Below, in pieces: positions 9,171-17,246 of a DNA stretch of 64,000 nt. Positions within the stretch are counted from its first letter, which is position 1. Every line of letters starts with the position of its first letter. The DNA is from Rhizorhapis suberifaciens. Its GTDB lineage: Bacteria; Pseudomonadota; Alphaproteobacteria; Sphingomonadales; Sphingomonadaceae. The notes beneath the pieces are model-generated. The model searched no databases. It had not been told where the DNA came from and worked only from the letters and a program-made list of their open reading frames with translations. The stretch covers positions 1 to 64,000 of the forward strand of contig NZ_JACHOV010000006.1 in NCBI RefSeq assembly GCF_014200045.1, in the 5' to 3' direction. The position numbers were made by a program, and so were the translations under genes.

Positions 9171-10367
9171 TCATGCCCCTGCGTCGTCCAGATAGAGGCG
9201 CTCGGGGTGGGCGTGGCACAGGAAATCATGATGAGAGATGTCCCAGCCATAGGCGCCCGCCATGAGGAAGCAGACGAGATCGCCGATCCGTGCCCGCGCG
9301 ACGGGCACATCGCGGGCCAACACATCCTTGGGGGTGCATAGCTCGCCCGCGAGCGTCAGGTTGGTGTCGGTGCATTCGGGCCGAGGCCAGGGATGAGGCC
9401 AGGCATCGCGGGGCAGAATCACGAAAGGATGATTGTGCGCCCAGGAACTCGGCAGCCGGAAATGATGGGTGCCGCCACGCAACAAGGCGAAGGCACGTCC
9501 ATGGACGGCCTTGATGTCGAGAATCTCGCAGACATAGACGGCATGATAGGCAGCGAGAATCCGGCCGCATTCGAACTGCAGGTTCAGATCTCCTGCCACA
9601 TGTGGCGCGAGCGCTCGGGTGAAGCTTTCAACGTCGAACCGCCAGTCCGGGTCGCCATAATCGACGCCCCAGCCGCCGCCGAGATTGACTACCGCCAAGT
9701 CCAGACCATGTTCGTTCGCCCAGGACCGGGCGAGTTCCAGCTCCATCACGCAGAGCGCGGCATGTCCGGCGGCGTCGCGGTTGTTGGAGACCGTGTGGAA
9801 ATGGAATCCCTCGAACCGAAGCGCTGGGCAATGCGCCAGTAGCTTCAGGGCTTCGGGGATGTCGGATTGCGCGATGCCGAACTGGGTGGCCGCTCCTCCC
9901 ATCGTGAGAGTTGCTCCCGGCACCGGACCGGCAAGGTTCACGCGCAGCAATATGGGCAGCACCGCTCCCGCATCTGCCGCAACGGCGTTCGCAAGGCGTA
10001 ATGTATGCAGGCTTTCGACATGAAGCCGTTCGACACCCTGCGCCAGGATCAACTCAATATCCTGGCGCGTGCGCGCGGGCCCACCCATGATGATCCGGGC
10101 GTCGGCACCGACCGCATCGCGCACTTTCAGGATTTCGCCCGAGGAGGCGACTTCGAACCCGGCGACATGCGGGGCGAGCGTCTGCAATATCCGGGGGTCG
10201 TTGTTAGCCTTGACGGCGTAGAACAGTTCCGCCCGGCGCGGCAGCGATCGCGCGATGTCAAGCGCGTGACGGCGCAGGGCATCGAGATCATGCACGAAGG
10301 CGCAGATCGGCCCTTCATCGTCCACCACGGCGAAGACTTGTGCGACGCGCGGTCTCAGCAGCGTCAT
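9171..10367 (-). CDS. PLP-dependent decarboxylase, SbnH/PvsE type (diaminopimelate decarboxylase family)
   Basis: The product has 398 residues from ATG 10367. The alanine-racemase-fold barrel carries the PLP lysine K53 in FYAVKANND, then FHFHTVSNN and a GGGWGVDYGD glycine loop. The C-terminal beta domain has the ELCTPKDVL cysteine site and the AGAYGWDISH block. In staphyloferrin B synthesis the homologue decarboxylates a citryl-diaminopropionate intermediate, and in vibrioferrin synthesis it makes ethanolamine from serine. Because SbnA- and SbnB-like genes are present, I favour decarboxylation of a diaminopropionyl intermediate. The start overlaps the stop of the upstream synthetase (ATGA). 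Free diaminopimelate decarboxylase is unlikely in this context. Confidence 0.88.
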   Translation of the reverse strand: MTLLRPRVAQVFAVVDDEGPICAFVHDLDALRRHALDIARSLPRRAELFYAVKANNDPRILQTLAPHVAGFEVASSGEILKVRDAVGADARIIMGGPARTRQDIELILAQGVERLHVESLHTLRLANAVAADAGAVLPILLRVNLAGPVPGATLTMGGAATQFGIAQSDIPEALKLLAHCPALRFEGFHFHTVSNNRDAAGHAALCVMELELARSWANEHGLDLAVVNLGGGWGVDYGDPDWRFDVESFTRALAPHVAGDLNLQFECGRILAAYHAVYVCEILDIKAVHGRAFALLRGGTHHFRLPSSWAHNHPFVILPRDAWPHPWPRPECTDTNLTLAGELCTPKDVLARDVPVARARIGDLVCFLMAGAYGWDISHHDFLCHAHPERLYLDDAGA

Positions 10368-12064
10368 GACAGTGCCACCGTCCGTTGCGGCAGTGCATGT
10401 CCATCTCGGACGGCACGTCGGAGCGGATTGGGGATTTCGACATAATCGGGCCGTTCGCTCCGACGGGCGAAACAACTGGTGAAATTCGCTTTGGCGGGCA
10501 GGGTTTCCGCTTCGAGAAGCCACGTGATGAGGGTGGCCATCTCCCTGTCCTCGTTGGCCGTGGACAATGCTTCCGCAATGACCCCCCACAGGTCGCCTTC
10601 CGGCGCATCAGCCAGACGCGAGACTGCCGCGACCACATGGTTCAACTGATTGCTGACCAGGTAGTAGACTAGACGCTGGCGTGCTTCCGCAGCGGGGAAG
10701 AATACCGATGGGTCGAGTTCGAGATCGGGCGCAGCGTGCTCGAAGCGCTCGCGGTCGATGCTGACCCCTTCCAGGTCGCGCACGATCAGGCGAGCCGGAT
10801 TTCCCCGGTCCAGCGCCAAAAGGCTGTTCTGGCTGTGCGCTTCGAGGCTGACGCCGGTTCGGGCGAACAGCCGAAGCGGCGGGAGTGTGGCCGTCTGAAC
10901 GTAAGCACGTAGCCAGGCTTGCGCCGCGGCAGGATTGGAAAGATCGCAGCCCATCGCCGCCAGCATGGGGCGGCCATCGTGCGGCGACGGTTCGAGCAGG
11001 CCAGCCAGTACGAATGCATCTCGCGCCGGAGCCTCCCGGAGGACGACACCGGTGATCGCTTCGAGGCCAGGACGATCGATCCAGACAGCGCCGGGCTCAT
11101 CGAGCGTGTCGAGGCCGCAGGCGGTAACCTGTTCCGCAATCGCCGCAAGCGCCCGCCCAGCCGCCATGCTTCGCGCGATCTGGTCACGCGGGTTGGTGCG
11201 CGCGAAATTGGTGATCCGCGCTGCGATCGGCAGCTTGACGAAAATGTTCGCGCCTGGCGCGAACACCGTGCGGACCGACGAGGTCGGCTGCATCGTCGCG
11301 CCGTTGGGCAGGGTAAGGATCGCGCGTCCCCGCTCGACGAGATCAGCGAATGATGGATCGTTTTCCAGGCGGGCGGCCTGCCAGGGGTGGCTCGGAATCA
11401 GAAGGCGGCCCCCGATGGCCTTTTCCGGCAGGCCGGAAAGATCGGTGAGGATGCGGTTCACCCGCTCCTTGGCCTGCCCGTCGCGCCACAGCGCCGCCCC
11501 GACGTCGGCCTCGGCGATGATCCAGCGCAACTGGAAACCACGGGCGCGCTCCGGCGCATAACAGTCGATATCGTCCGCTGAAAAGCCATCTATGCTCTTG
11601 GCGAATGGATGGAATGGATGCCCGTGCCAGAGGCTCTGCTCCAGTCCCATGGGGGAAAGATCGACAGGACGCGCCGCGCAGGCCAACGCATGCTCTTCCG
11701 CGCCATTGAGAGCCTTGATGAGGCGTTCCCTTACCGCCGGCGAGACGGAGCCGTTCTCCTGGGCAAGCGCTTCCGTCATCAGGTTCGCAACCGGAATGGG
11801 GTCGTTGGCAACTGTTGCGGATCCATCTGCCCCTTCAATCAATACCGGCAGCCGCCAACGATGAAAGCCTCCCGGCGATGCCTGCAGGCACGAGGCGCGC
11901 AGCCTGTTCGCACCCACGTTCAAGGTGCAGGCTTCACCCTCGACCGGCACGGATTCGGTCATGCGTTCCCGCAGCCATGTATTGAGCAGGCGCTCCATTG
12001 CGATGCCGGCGCGGATGGCGGCGGCATCTTCGACTGTTCTCTCCACAGGCAGGGGCATCGTCAT
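10364..12064 (-). CDS. IucA/IucC-family NIS siderophore synthetase (second of two)
   Basis: The product has 566 residues from ATG 12064. Family marks are GHPFHPFAKSIDGF (ATP binding, near 155), LIPSHPWQ near 230, SVRTVFAPGANIFVKLPI near 265, and EAHSQNSLLALD with RDLEGV in the C-terminal half. It should adenylate a carboxylate and form an amide or ester with a diamine or amino acid. It is more compact than the synthetase at 5028-6827 and clearly from another subgroup. It couples by ATGA overlap to the decarboxylase, which suggests that its product feeds that enzyme. A later ATG at 12058 is possible; the earlier in-frame ATG at 12115 adds an unlikely leader. Confidence 0.92.
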   Translation of the reverse strand: MTMPLPVERTVEDAAAIRAGIAMERLLNTWLRERMTESVPVEGEACTLNVGANRLRASCLQASPGGFHRWRLPVLIEGADGSATVANDPIPVANLMTEALAQENGSVSPAVRERLIKALNGAEEHALACAARPVDLSPMGLEQSLWHGHPFHPFAKSIDGFSADDIDCYAPERARGFQLRWIIAEADVGAALWRDGQAKERVNRILTDLSGLPEKAIGGRLLIPSHPWQAARLENDPSFADLVERGRAILTLPNGATMQPTSSVRTVFAPGANIFVKLPIAARITNFARTNPRDQIARSMAAGRALAAIAEQVTACGLDTLDEPGAVWIDRPGLEAITGVVLREAPARDAFVLAGLLEPSPHDGRPMLAAMGCDLSNPAAAQAWLRAYVQTATLPPLRLFARTGVSLEAHSQNSLLALDRGNPARLIVRDLEGVSIDRERFEHAAPDLELDPSVFFPAAEARQRLVYYLVSNQLNHVVAAVSRLADAPEGDLWGVIAEALSTANEDREMATLITWLLEAETLPAKANFTSCFARRSERPDYVEIPNPLRRAVRDGHALPQRTVALS

Positions 12065-12122
12065 CAGACGGGTCTCTCGATGGGGGTGAAGAAAGGAAGG
12101 CGGCGGCCCGTGCATGCAGGCC

Positions 12123-12139
12123 GGCGACGAAGCGTCGCC
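12123..12139 (-). other. Small perfect hairpin between sbnB-like and synthetase genes
   Basis: GGCGACG and CGTCGCC pair perfectly around AAG just after the stop of the cyclodeaminase-like gene, in the only sizeable gap (75 bp) of the upstream part of the operon. There is no T-run, so it is more likely an mRNA-processing or stability element than a terminator. Confidence 0.35.
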
Positions 12140-13150
12140 CTAGAGGAGGGGCAAGACCGTGCCGATATTCCTGTCCTCAGCCCTGCCGAGGATCGCCTTT
12201 GCGCAGGCTATATCATCGATCGCCATGCCCATCGGATTGAGCAGGATGATTTCGTCATCCGTCTCACGGCCGGGCCTGGACCCGACGATGATCTCACCAA
12301 GCTCCGCGTGCAGTTGCTCGCGCGAGAACTCACCCGCTTCGACAAGCAAGTTGATGATCTTCTTCTCGCGGTTCGACTGGTCCCAGTCATCGACAACAAC
12401 CTTGTCGACCTTAAGGAACACGTCGCGTTCCACGTCCATGATCGAGACGTTGGCTAGGAATGTGCCCCTACTGAGCCAGTCGAAGGCTAGATAGGGGCTA
12501 TCGGTCACCGTGCAGGTGATCACAACCGGGCAGTCGCGAACCGCTGCTTCGGCGCTATTCGCAACGATAACGATGGGGTCGCCAAAGCGCTGCCGTAGCC
12601 GCGCGGCAAGCGCGTTCGCCGCATCTTCGCGCAGATCGAACAGCCGCAGTGCCTTCACGTCCGCGAATTGCTCGAGCAGCATCTGGGCCTGTCGCTCGGC
12701 GATCGGCCCGCAGCCGATAATGGCGGCTTCATCAAAGCCTTTCCGCGCCAGATGCCGAGTGGCGACGCCGGTGACGGCGGCGGTCCGCATCGCGCTCAGG
12801 AGTCCGCCTTCCATGATCGCCATGGGATAGTTGGTCTCCGGATCGTTGAGCACGATGACGGCACTCGCCCGCTCCATCCCTCTTCTGGCCGGGTTGTCGT
12901 GCTTGGAGCCAATCCATTTGAGCCCGGCAACGGGTTGCTCGCCGCCGATCCAAGCCGGCATGGCGATAATCCGATCCGCAATATGTTGCGTGCGGGGGCT
13001 ACGCAGATAGGGTTTGAGGGGCTGCACGAAGTCGCCGGCGGCATGGCTGCGGAAGCCCGCCTCGATCGCGCTCATATAGAGGTCCGAATGGTCCCCGCCG
13101 AGCGCGGCGACATCCGAACGGGACAGATATCGCAGAGTAGCCGTGTTCAT
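12140..13150 (-). CDS. sbnB: SbnB-like dehydrogenase (ornithine cyclodeaminase family)
   Basis: The 336-residue protein belongs to the ornithine cyclodeaminase/mu-crystallin family. Marks include LMIEGG-like AIMEGGLLSAMRTAA, the Rossmann loop AIIGCGPIAERQ, and CTVTDSPYL. In Staphylococcus the homologue SbnB, of the same length, oxidises the SbnA product N-(1-amino-1-carboxyl-2-ethyl)-glutamate with NAD+ to L-2,3-diaminopropionate and 2-oxoglutarate. The ATG at 13150 overlaps the stop of the SbnA-like gene (ATGA), exactly the sbnAB pairing. An upstream in-frame ATG at 13384 lies inside that gene and is rejected. Function as diaminopropionate synthase is inferred with good confidence from this pairing. 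Confidence 0.88.
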   Translation of the reverse strand: MNTATLRYLSRSDVAALGGDHSDLYMSAIEAGFRSHAAGDFVQPLKPYLRSPRTQHIADRIIAMPAWIGGEQPVAGLKWIGSKHDNPARRGMERASAVIVLNDPETNYPMAIMEGGLLSAMRTAAVTGVATRHLARKGFDEAAIIGCGPIAERQAQMLLEQFADVKALRLFDLREDAANALAARLRQRFGDPIVIVANSAEAAVRDCPVVITCTVTDSPYLAFDWLSRGTFLANVSIMDVERDVFLKVDKVVVDDWDQSNREKKIINLLVEAGEFSREQLHAELGEIIVGSRPGRETDDEIILLNPMGMAIDDIACAKAILGRAEDRNIGTVLPLL

Positions 13151-14241
13151 AGCGCTGCACCCTCCGACTGGGAATTGGCCGACAAGACATGAGCCTCCGG
13201 CATCCATGAAGACGCCGCGGCGGTGGGGCGCCGAGATTGCCACGCCAACGCGGGCCGTTCGCCCAGCCGGCGGAACGACGCCGCGAAGGGTCTGGTCTGG
13301 CGACGTTCCTCGGCCGGCCAGGCGGGATCGTAGACCGTATCGAGATAGCGTTCGCCGCGATCGGGCAGCAGGGTGACGATGCATGATCCCTTCCTAAGGT
13401 TCGGGATCAGCTTGGTGATCGCCGCCATCACCGAGCCCGAAGAGCCGCCCGCTAATATGCCCTGGCTCTCCGCGAGGCGGCGGCAGGCTAGCGTCGATTC
13501 CCAGTCCGTCGCATAGATGACGGCGTCCACCTCGGGCAGGGCGAGCTGCTCCGGCACGCGGCTCGCGCCGATACCCGGGATCTGCCTGTTGCCGCCCGCT
13601 CCCCCGAAGATAACGGACCCTTCCAGATCGACAGCCACGACCTCGATGTTCGGCCAGCGCTCGCGCAGGCGGCGCGCCAGACCCATTAATGTTCCGCAGG
13701 TCGAAACGGCCGCTACCACATGCGTGGGTTCCACCGGCATCTCGCGGACGATTTCCTCGCCGATCCCGTTATAATGGGCGCGCCAGTTATCCGGATTAGC
13801 ATATTGGTTGAGCCAGACCGCGCCTGGAATGGTGCGCACCAGTTCATCCACCCGCCGGATGCGAGTGTGCAGATAGCCGCCGCCCTCGTCCTTGTCGGTG
13901 ACGAGGTCGATATGGCCGCCGAACGCTTCAATGAGGCGGCTGTTGGCAGGAGCGAGGTTGGGATCGACGACCGCCGTGAAGGGGATGCCAACCCGCTTGG
14001 CAATAATCGCGAGCGCTATGGCGAGGTTGCCGGATGAACTCTCCACCAAGTGGCTTTCCGACGTGATCCTGCCCGTCGCCAGCGCCTGCGACACCATATA
14101 GTGCGCGGTGCGATCTTTCACGCTACCGCCGACATTCAGCATTTCCAGCTTTGCGAATACTGGAACCACCTCTGGTGGAAACATTCGGTCAAGGGCAACA
14201 AGAGGTGTGTTGCCGACAGACAGTTCTGCTGAAAATTGCAT
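13147..14241 (-). CDS. sbnA: SbnA-like PLP synthase (cysteine synthase family)
   Basis: The product has 364 residues from ATG 14241, which has a strong GGAAGGAG site. It shows the cysteine-synthase/SbnA fold: GNTPLV, the PLP lysine K42 in NVGGSVKDR, the ESSSGNLAIALA phosphate region, VSTCGTLMG and GGSSGSVMAA. SbnA joins O-phospho-L-serine and glutamate into the precursor of 2,3-diaminopropionate; the ESSSGN form resembles SbnA rather than housekeeping CysK. The last 40 residues after the core are arginine- and alanine-rich and look like an unstructured extension. It is the first gene of the leftward operon and is divergent from the ATP-grasp ligase. Confidence 0.88.
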   Translation of the reverse strand: MQFSAELSVGNTPLVALDRMFPPEVVPVFAKLEMLNVGGSVKDRTAHYMVSQALATGRITSESHLVESSSGNLAIALAIIAKRVGIPFTAVVDPNLAPANSRLIEAFGGHIDLVTDKDEGGGYLHTRIRRVDELVRTIPGAVWLNQYANPDNWRAHYNGIGEEIVREMPVEPTHVVAAVSTCGTLMGLARRLRERWPNIEVVAVDLEGSVIFGGAGGNRQIPGIGASRVPEQLALPEVDAVIYATDWESTLACRRLAESQGILAGGSSGSVMAAITKLIPNLRKGSCIVTLLPDRGERYLDTVYDPAWPAEERRQTRPFAASFRRLGERPALAWQSRRPTAAASSWMPEAHVLSANSQSEGAAL

Positions 14242-14345
14242 GACAGCTCCTTCCAATTGGATGGGCGTAGGGCGCGATGGCCGCTGCGGGAATTTAGGCC
14301 GGGTAGTGATTTTTCTGCCTGCTCCAATGACATAGAGCGATTCGC

Positions 14346-14366
14346 TATTGCGAGTCAAATGCAATA
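14346..14366. promoter_or_regulatory. Fur-box-like inverted repeat TATTGC-N9-GCAATA
   Basis: A perfect 6-bp inverted repeat with a 9-bp centre lies in the 186-bp divergent region between sbnA and the ATP-grasp gene. Together with the repeat before the receptor it suggests iron-dependent control of both arms of the locus. The two sites share TTGC/GCRA-like half sites but are not identical, so the regulator (Fur or another iron sensor) is inferred. Confidence 0.5.
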
Positions 14367-14427
14367 ATGGCAGATAGCTTGCCCACGGGCGACACTCGCA
14401 GAAACGCGGACCACGGAAGGATTGCCA

Positions 14428-15639
14428 ATGCCGACCCTGATTTTGCTAGCCCATGTGCCGACAGACGCGGTCAACGAAGGCTTTCTCCCGGCGGCGCGAC
14501 GTCTCGGCCTCAGTGTGACCCTGCTTACCGACCGCGCCGAAGCACATCGACATTACTTCTCAGCTGAGGATAGGCCCACCTATCCTGACAGAATCATCGA
14601 ATGTGACGTGTTCAATCCGGTCTCGGTCATCAACGAAATCAGTCGCCATGCCGAGCGACCCGCCGCCATCTTCTCGAACAGCGATCATCTCCAAACCAGC
14701 ACAGCGCTGTCGGCCGATTATTTCGGTCTGCCCGGCAAGGACTGGAAAGTCACCTACCGAGCCAAAAACAAAGCAGCGATGCGCGAATGCCTACAAGATC
14801 AGGGGATGGATCTGCTGTGGCACGCCGTGGTGACGAACGAAGACGAAATCGCTCGTCTTTCCACTGTTCCCTTTCCTTGTGTGCTCAAACCTCGCGAAGG
14901 CGTCGGTAGCCAACTCGTGCGGCTATGCGAGAATGAGCATGCGCTGGTCTCGCACGCCAAGCATGTCTGGAACCTGGACGCCAGCCGCGTCATGCTGATC
15001 GAGGAATATATCGCGGGGGACCTCTACACGCTCGAAACCTTGGGCGATGGAACAGACATTGTCGTTCTTGGAGGATTTCATGTCGCGCTGGGGCCGCCGC
15101 CAAATTTCGTCGAAATGGAGGGCCGCTGGGGTAACTGGCTCACGCCCTCCCAAGAGGCCGAAGTGCTACGTCAGATCGAAGCGGTTGGGGTCGGATTTGG
15201 ATCGTGCCACACCGAGTTCGTGCTGACGGAAAAGGGGCCACGGCTCATTGAAATCAACTACCGGACGGTCGGTGATCACATGGAGTTCATGCTGGAGCAC
15301 ACCCTCGACGTCGCGCTGTTCGAAAAAATTCTGCGCCTTCATCTCGGCGAGCAACTCGGTGCGATGCCGTTGGCAGGCAGGGCAGCCGCGATCCGATATT
15401 TCCCAGCTGACAGGTCGGGACGGATTGTCTCCGCGCCAGGGGGTTTTCTTCGCAGGGATAACGAATTGCGCGTCGAATATCGTTCGCTCCGAAGCCTTGG
15501 CGAACGTGTGGCCGTAACGAACTCCAACAAGGACTATCTGGGCGTTCTGAGCGTCAGTGCGCCTAACAACGCCATGCTGGAGAATGCGTTGAAGGAGGCG
15601 AGCGCCACGCTGGTTTGGGATATTGATTTGGAAGGTTAA
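14428..15639 (+). CDS. ATP-grasp carboxylate-amine ligase, PvsA-like
   Basis: The 403-residue protein has the ATP-grasp layout. An N-terminal Rossmann-like domain is followed by CVLKPREGVGSQLV (ATP-binding lysine and glycine loop, near 155), LIEEYIAGDLYTLE (near 190) and the metal-binding end PRLIEINYRTVGDHMEF near 275. Such enzymes join a carboxylate to an amine through an acyl phosphate. A ligase of this class (PvsA) occurs in vibrioferrin loci, and here it would add a third acyl or amino-acid linkage. ATG 14428 is preferred because GGAAGG lies 8 nt upstream; a TTG 6 bp earlier is in frame. It is transcribed away from the rest of the cluster. Confidence 0.82.
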   Translation: MPTLILLAHVPTDAVNEGFLPAARRLGLSVTLLTDRAEAHRHYFSAEDRPTYPDRIIECDVFNPVSVINEISRHAERPAAIFSNSDHLQTSTALSADYFGLPGKDWKVTYRAKNKAAMRECLQDQGMDLLWHAVVTNEDEIARLSTVPFPCVLKPREGVGSQLVRLCENEHALVSHAKHVWNLDASRVMLIEEYIAGDLYTLETLGDGTDIVVLGGFHVALGPPPNFVEMEGRWGNWLTPSQEAEVLRQIEAVGVGFGSCHTEFVLTEKGPRLIEINYRTVGDHMEFMLEHTLDVALFEKILRLHLGEQLGAMPLAGRAAAIRYFPADRSGRIVSAPGGFLRRDNELRVEYRSLRSLGERVAVTNSNKDYLGVLSVSAPNNAMLENALKEASATLVWDIDLEG

Positions 15640-15789
15640 CTCGGCATCGAAGCCGGACCAGCTGCGAGCACGAACATGGGGCGGGCGGACGGGCGCATGT
15701 TCAACCAGAAAGGCCTTGACCTCCGCACGGAAACTTTCCGCCTCGCCGGGGAGGGCGGTTGCGCGAAAGGCATGGTTGAACGCTGACAT
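15637..15789 (-). pseudogene. Truncated acyl-CoA dehydrogenase, N-terminus only
   Basis: The frame starting at ATG 15789 reads as the first 50 or so residues of an acyl-CoA dehydrogenase: FRATALPGEAESFRAEVKAF, then RARSWSGFDAEL. At about 15640 the similarity stops exactly at the TAA of the ATP-grasp gene, and the frame then runs on as antisense of that gene. The remaining 330 or so residues of the dehydrogenase are missing. The junction marks the right border of the siderophore cluster and shows that it replaced or was joined into an older acyl-CoA catabolic gene. Confidence 0.65.
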
Positions 15790-16091
15790 ATGGTTTCCAC
15801 TACTTCGGCCCGATTTAGAACAAACAACCCGAAATGCATGGTCTACCCATGAACGCAGCCTTTCCCTCCCAAGCACATTTTTGCACAATTTATAAATTAT
15901 CCCTGTCAAATCAGGGTATTAATGCTGACTTGCGCGTTTTCAGGCTTTCCCCAAATTGGCATGGCTCACGCAACCGGTGCTTGACCCGGTCGCCAATTCG
16001 TCGTTCGGTAGACGTTGCACAGGCTGGCATCTGCCGCGCTTAATCTCTGTTTGGTCAGGCGCGGGTGAGCGAATTGGGGAAGGAAAGTTCA
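15790..16091. other. Intergenic region before IclR gene
   Basis: The region between the dehydrogenase remnant and the regulator is AT-richer than its surroundings, notably around 15880-15930, which fits a promoter for one or both directions. I see no coding frame or clear operator. Confidence 0.4.
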
Positions 16092-16892
16092 GTGAATCGG
16101 GCGCCGGTTTCCACTCTTAAAAAGACTGTGGATCCACCCAAGCCCACGATCGTGAGCTCGACTTGCGCAATATTGCGGCTGCTTGCGGAGTCCAGCAGCG
16201 CCTTGGGCGTGAACGCCATCGCACGGAAATTGTCGATGCCGCCCAGCTCCTGCTTCAAGATTCTCAAGCAATTGCAGGCGCAGGATTTCGTCGATTGCGA
16301 TGAAATGGACAAATGCTATTCGCTGGGCACGGGCGTCATTCCGCTCGGCCGCCGGGCGCTGGACCCTGTCAACAGCTTCTCCAGACTGCGCTATCTCCTC
16401 GAAGATGCGGCTCATCGCCATTCGATTGCGATCGGTTTCTGGCGACTTCTCCCCAACCGACGCATGGTCCTTGCAGGGTTTGTCGAGGACAACAGGACCA
16501 TGCGTATTCACATGACCGTCGGCCAGCGGCTGCCTCGCCTCGTGGGCGGCGTCGGTCGCGCGATCGCTGCGGAATTGAACCTATCGAAGGAAGAGATGCA
16601 GAAGGAATTCGATCTGCTTAACTGGCGGACGCCCCTTTCCTTTGCGGAATATGAGAGGGAGGTAAATTTCGCTCGCCAAAACGGCTATGCCGTTGATATC
16701 GGCAATTTCGCGCATGGCGTCTGTACTGTCGCAACCACCATCAGTGATGATGAAGGGATCGTCCGGTTCGGTATTTCCGGTATCATGTTCAACGGGGAAT
16801 ATACGGACGATATGATTGCGCGCATCGGCAACGCCCTTGTGGAACTCGCTGATGCGGCAAAAGTCCATTTAGGCTGGCTACCCGGCTTGTGA
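16092..16892 (+). CDS. IclR-family transcriptional regulator
   Basis: The product has about 266 residues from GTG 16092, which has GGAAGGAAAG upstream; GTG 16065 would add 9 residues. The N-terminal winged helix (STCAILRLLAESSSALGVNA, then LSMPPSSCFKILKQL) is followed by the IclR effector domain with VGGVGRAIAAEL and GYAVDIGNFAHGVCTVATTI. IclR proteins are dimeric repressors or activators of catabolic operons and respond to small acids. It lies beside the CaiB/enoyl-CoA hydratase operon and is its most likely local regulator. Confidence 0.88.
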   Translation: MNRAPVSTLKKTVDPPKPTIVSSTCAILRLLAESSSALGVNAIARKLSMPPSSCFKILKQLQAQDFVDCDEMDKCYSLGTGVIPLGRRALDPVNSFSRLRYLLEDAAHRHSIAIGFWRLLPNRRMVLAGFVEDNRTMRIHMTVGQRLPRLVGGVGRAIAAELNLSKEEMQKEFDLLNWRTPLSFAEYEREVNFARQNGYAVDIGNFAHGVCTVATTISDDEGIVRFGISGIMFNGEYTDDMIARIGNALVELADAAKVHLGWLPGL

Positions 16893-17246
16893 GCGATCGA
16901 AACGGAAAAAATTGACGCCATGCCAAGAGATAGTCCCGGTTACCGATGCCGTAAGAGTACTGGTCTGCAAAACCATAGAAATATGCGATAAATCGGCTGG
17001 ACTGCCGTCGGCTAATCATGGGCGGGCGTGAAGCCGGCACTATGGCGATGGCACTGATCGACATGGACCTGCTGGACGATACGGCCATGGCTGTGGCAGC
17101 CACGTGCATTTAATGGCTGAGCGGTTCGGCTGAAGCTTTTCGCTCCTTCAGCCAAGCCGCCTAGCCAGAGCATATTTGCCTCTTGTTTCCCGCATTGTAC
17201 GAGCCATCAGGTGAACCACCTGACGTGAAAATGCTTCGGCGACACC
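16893..17246. other. Convergent intergenic region with a 7-bp palindrome
   Basis: This 354-bp gap separates the IclR gene from the end of the leftward CaiB gene and has no credible coding frame. At 17207-17223 TCAGGTG and CACCTGA pair perfectly around AAC, 24 bp after the CaiB stop. It lacks a T-run, so it may be a protein site or an mRNA 3' stem. Confidence 0.4.
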
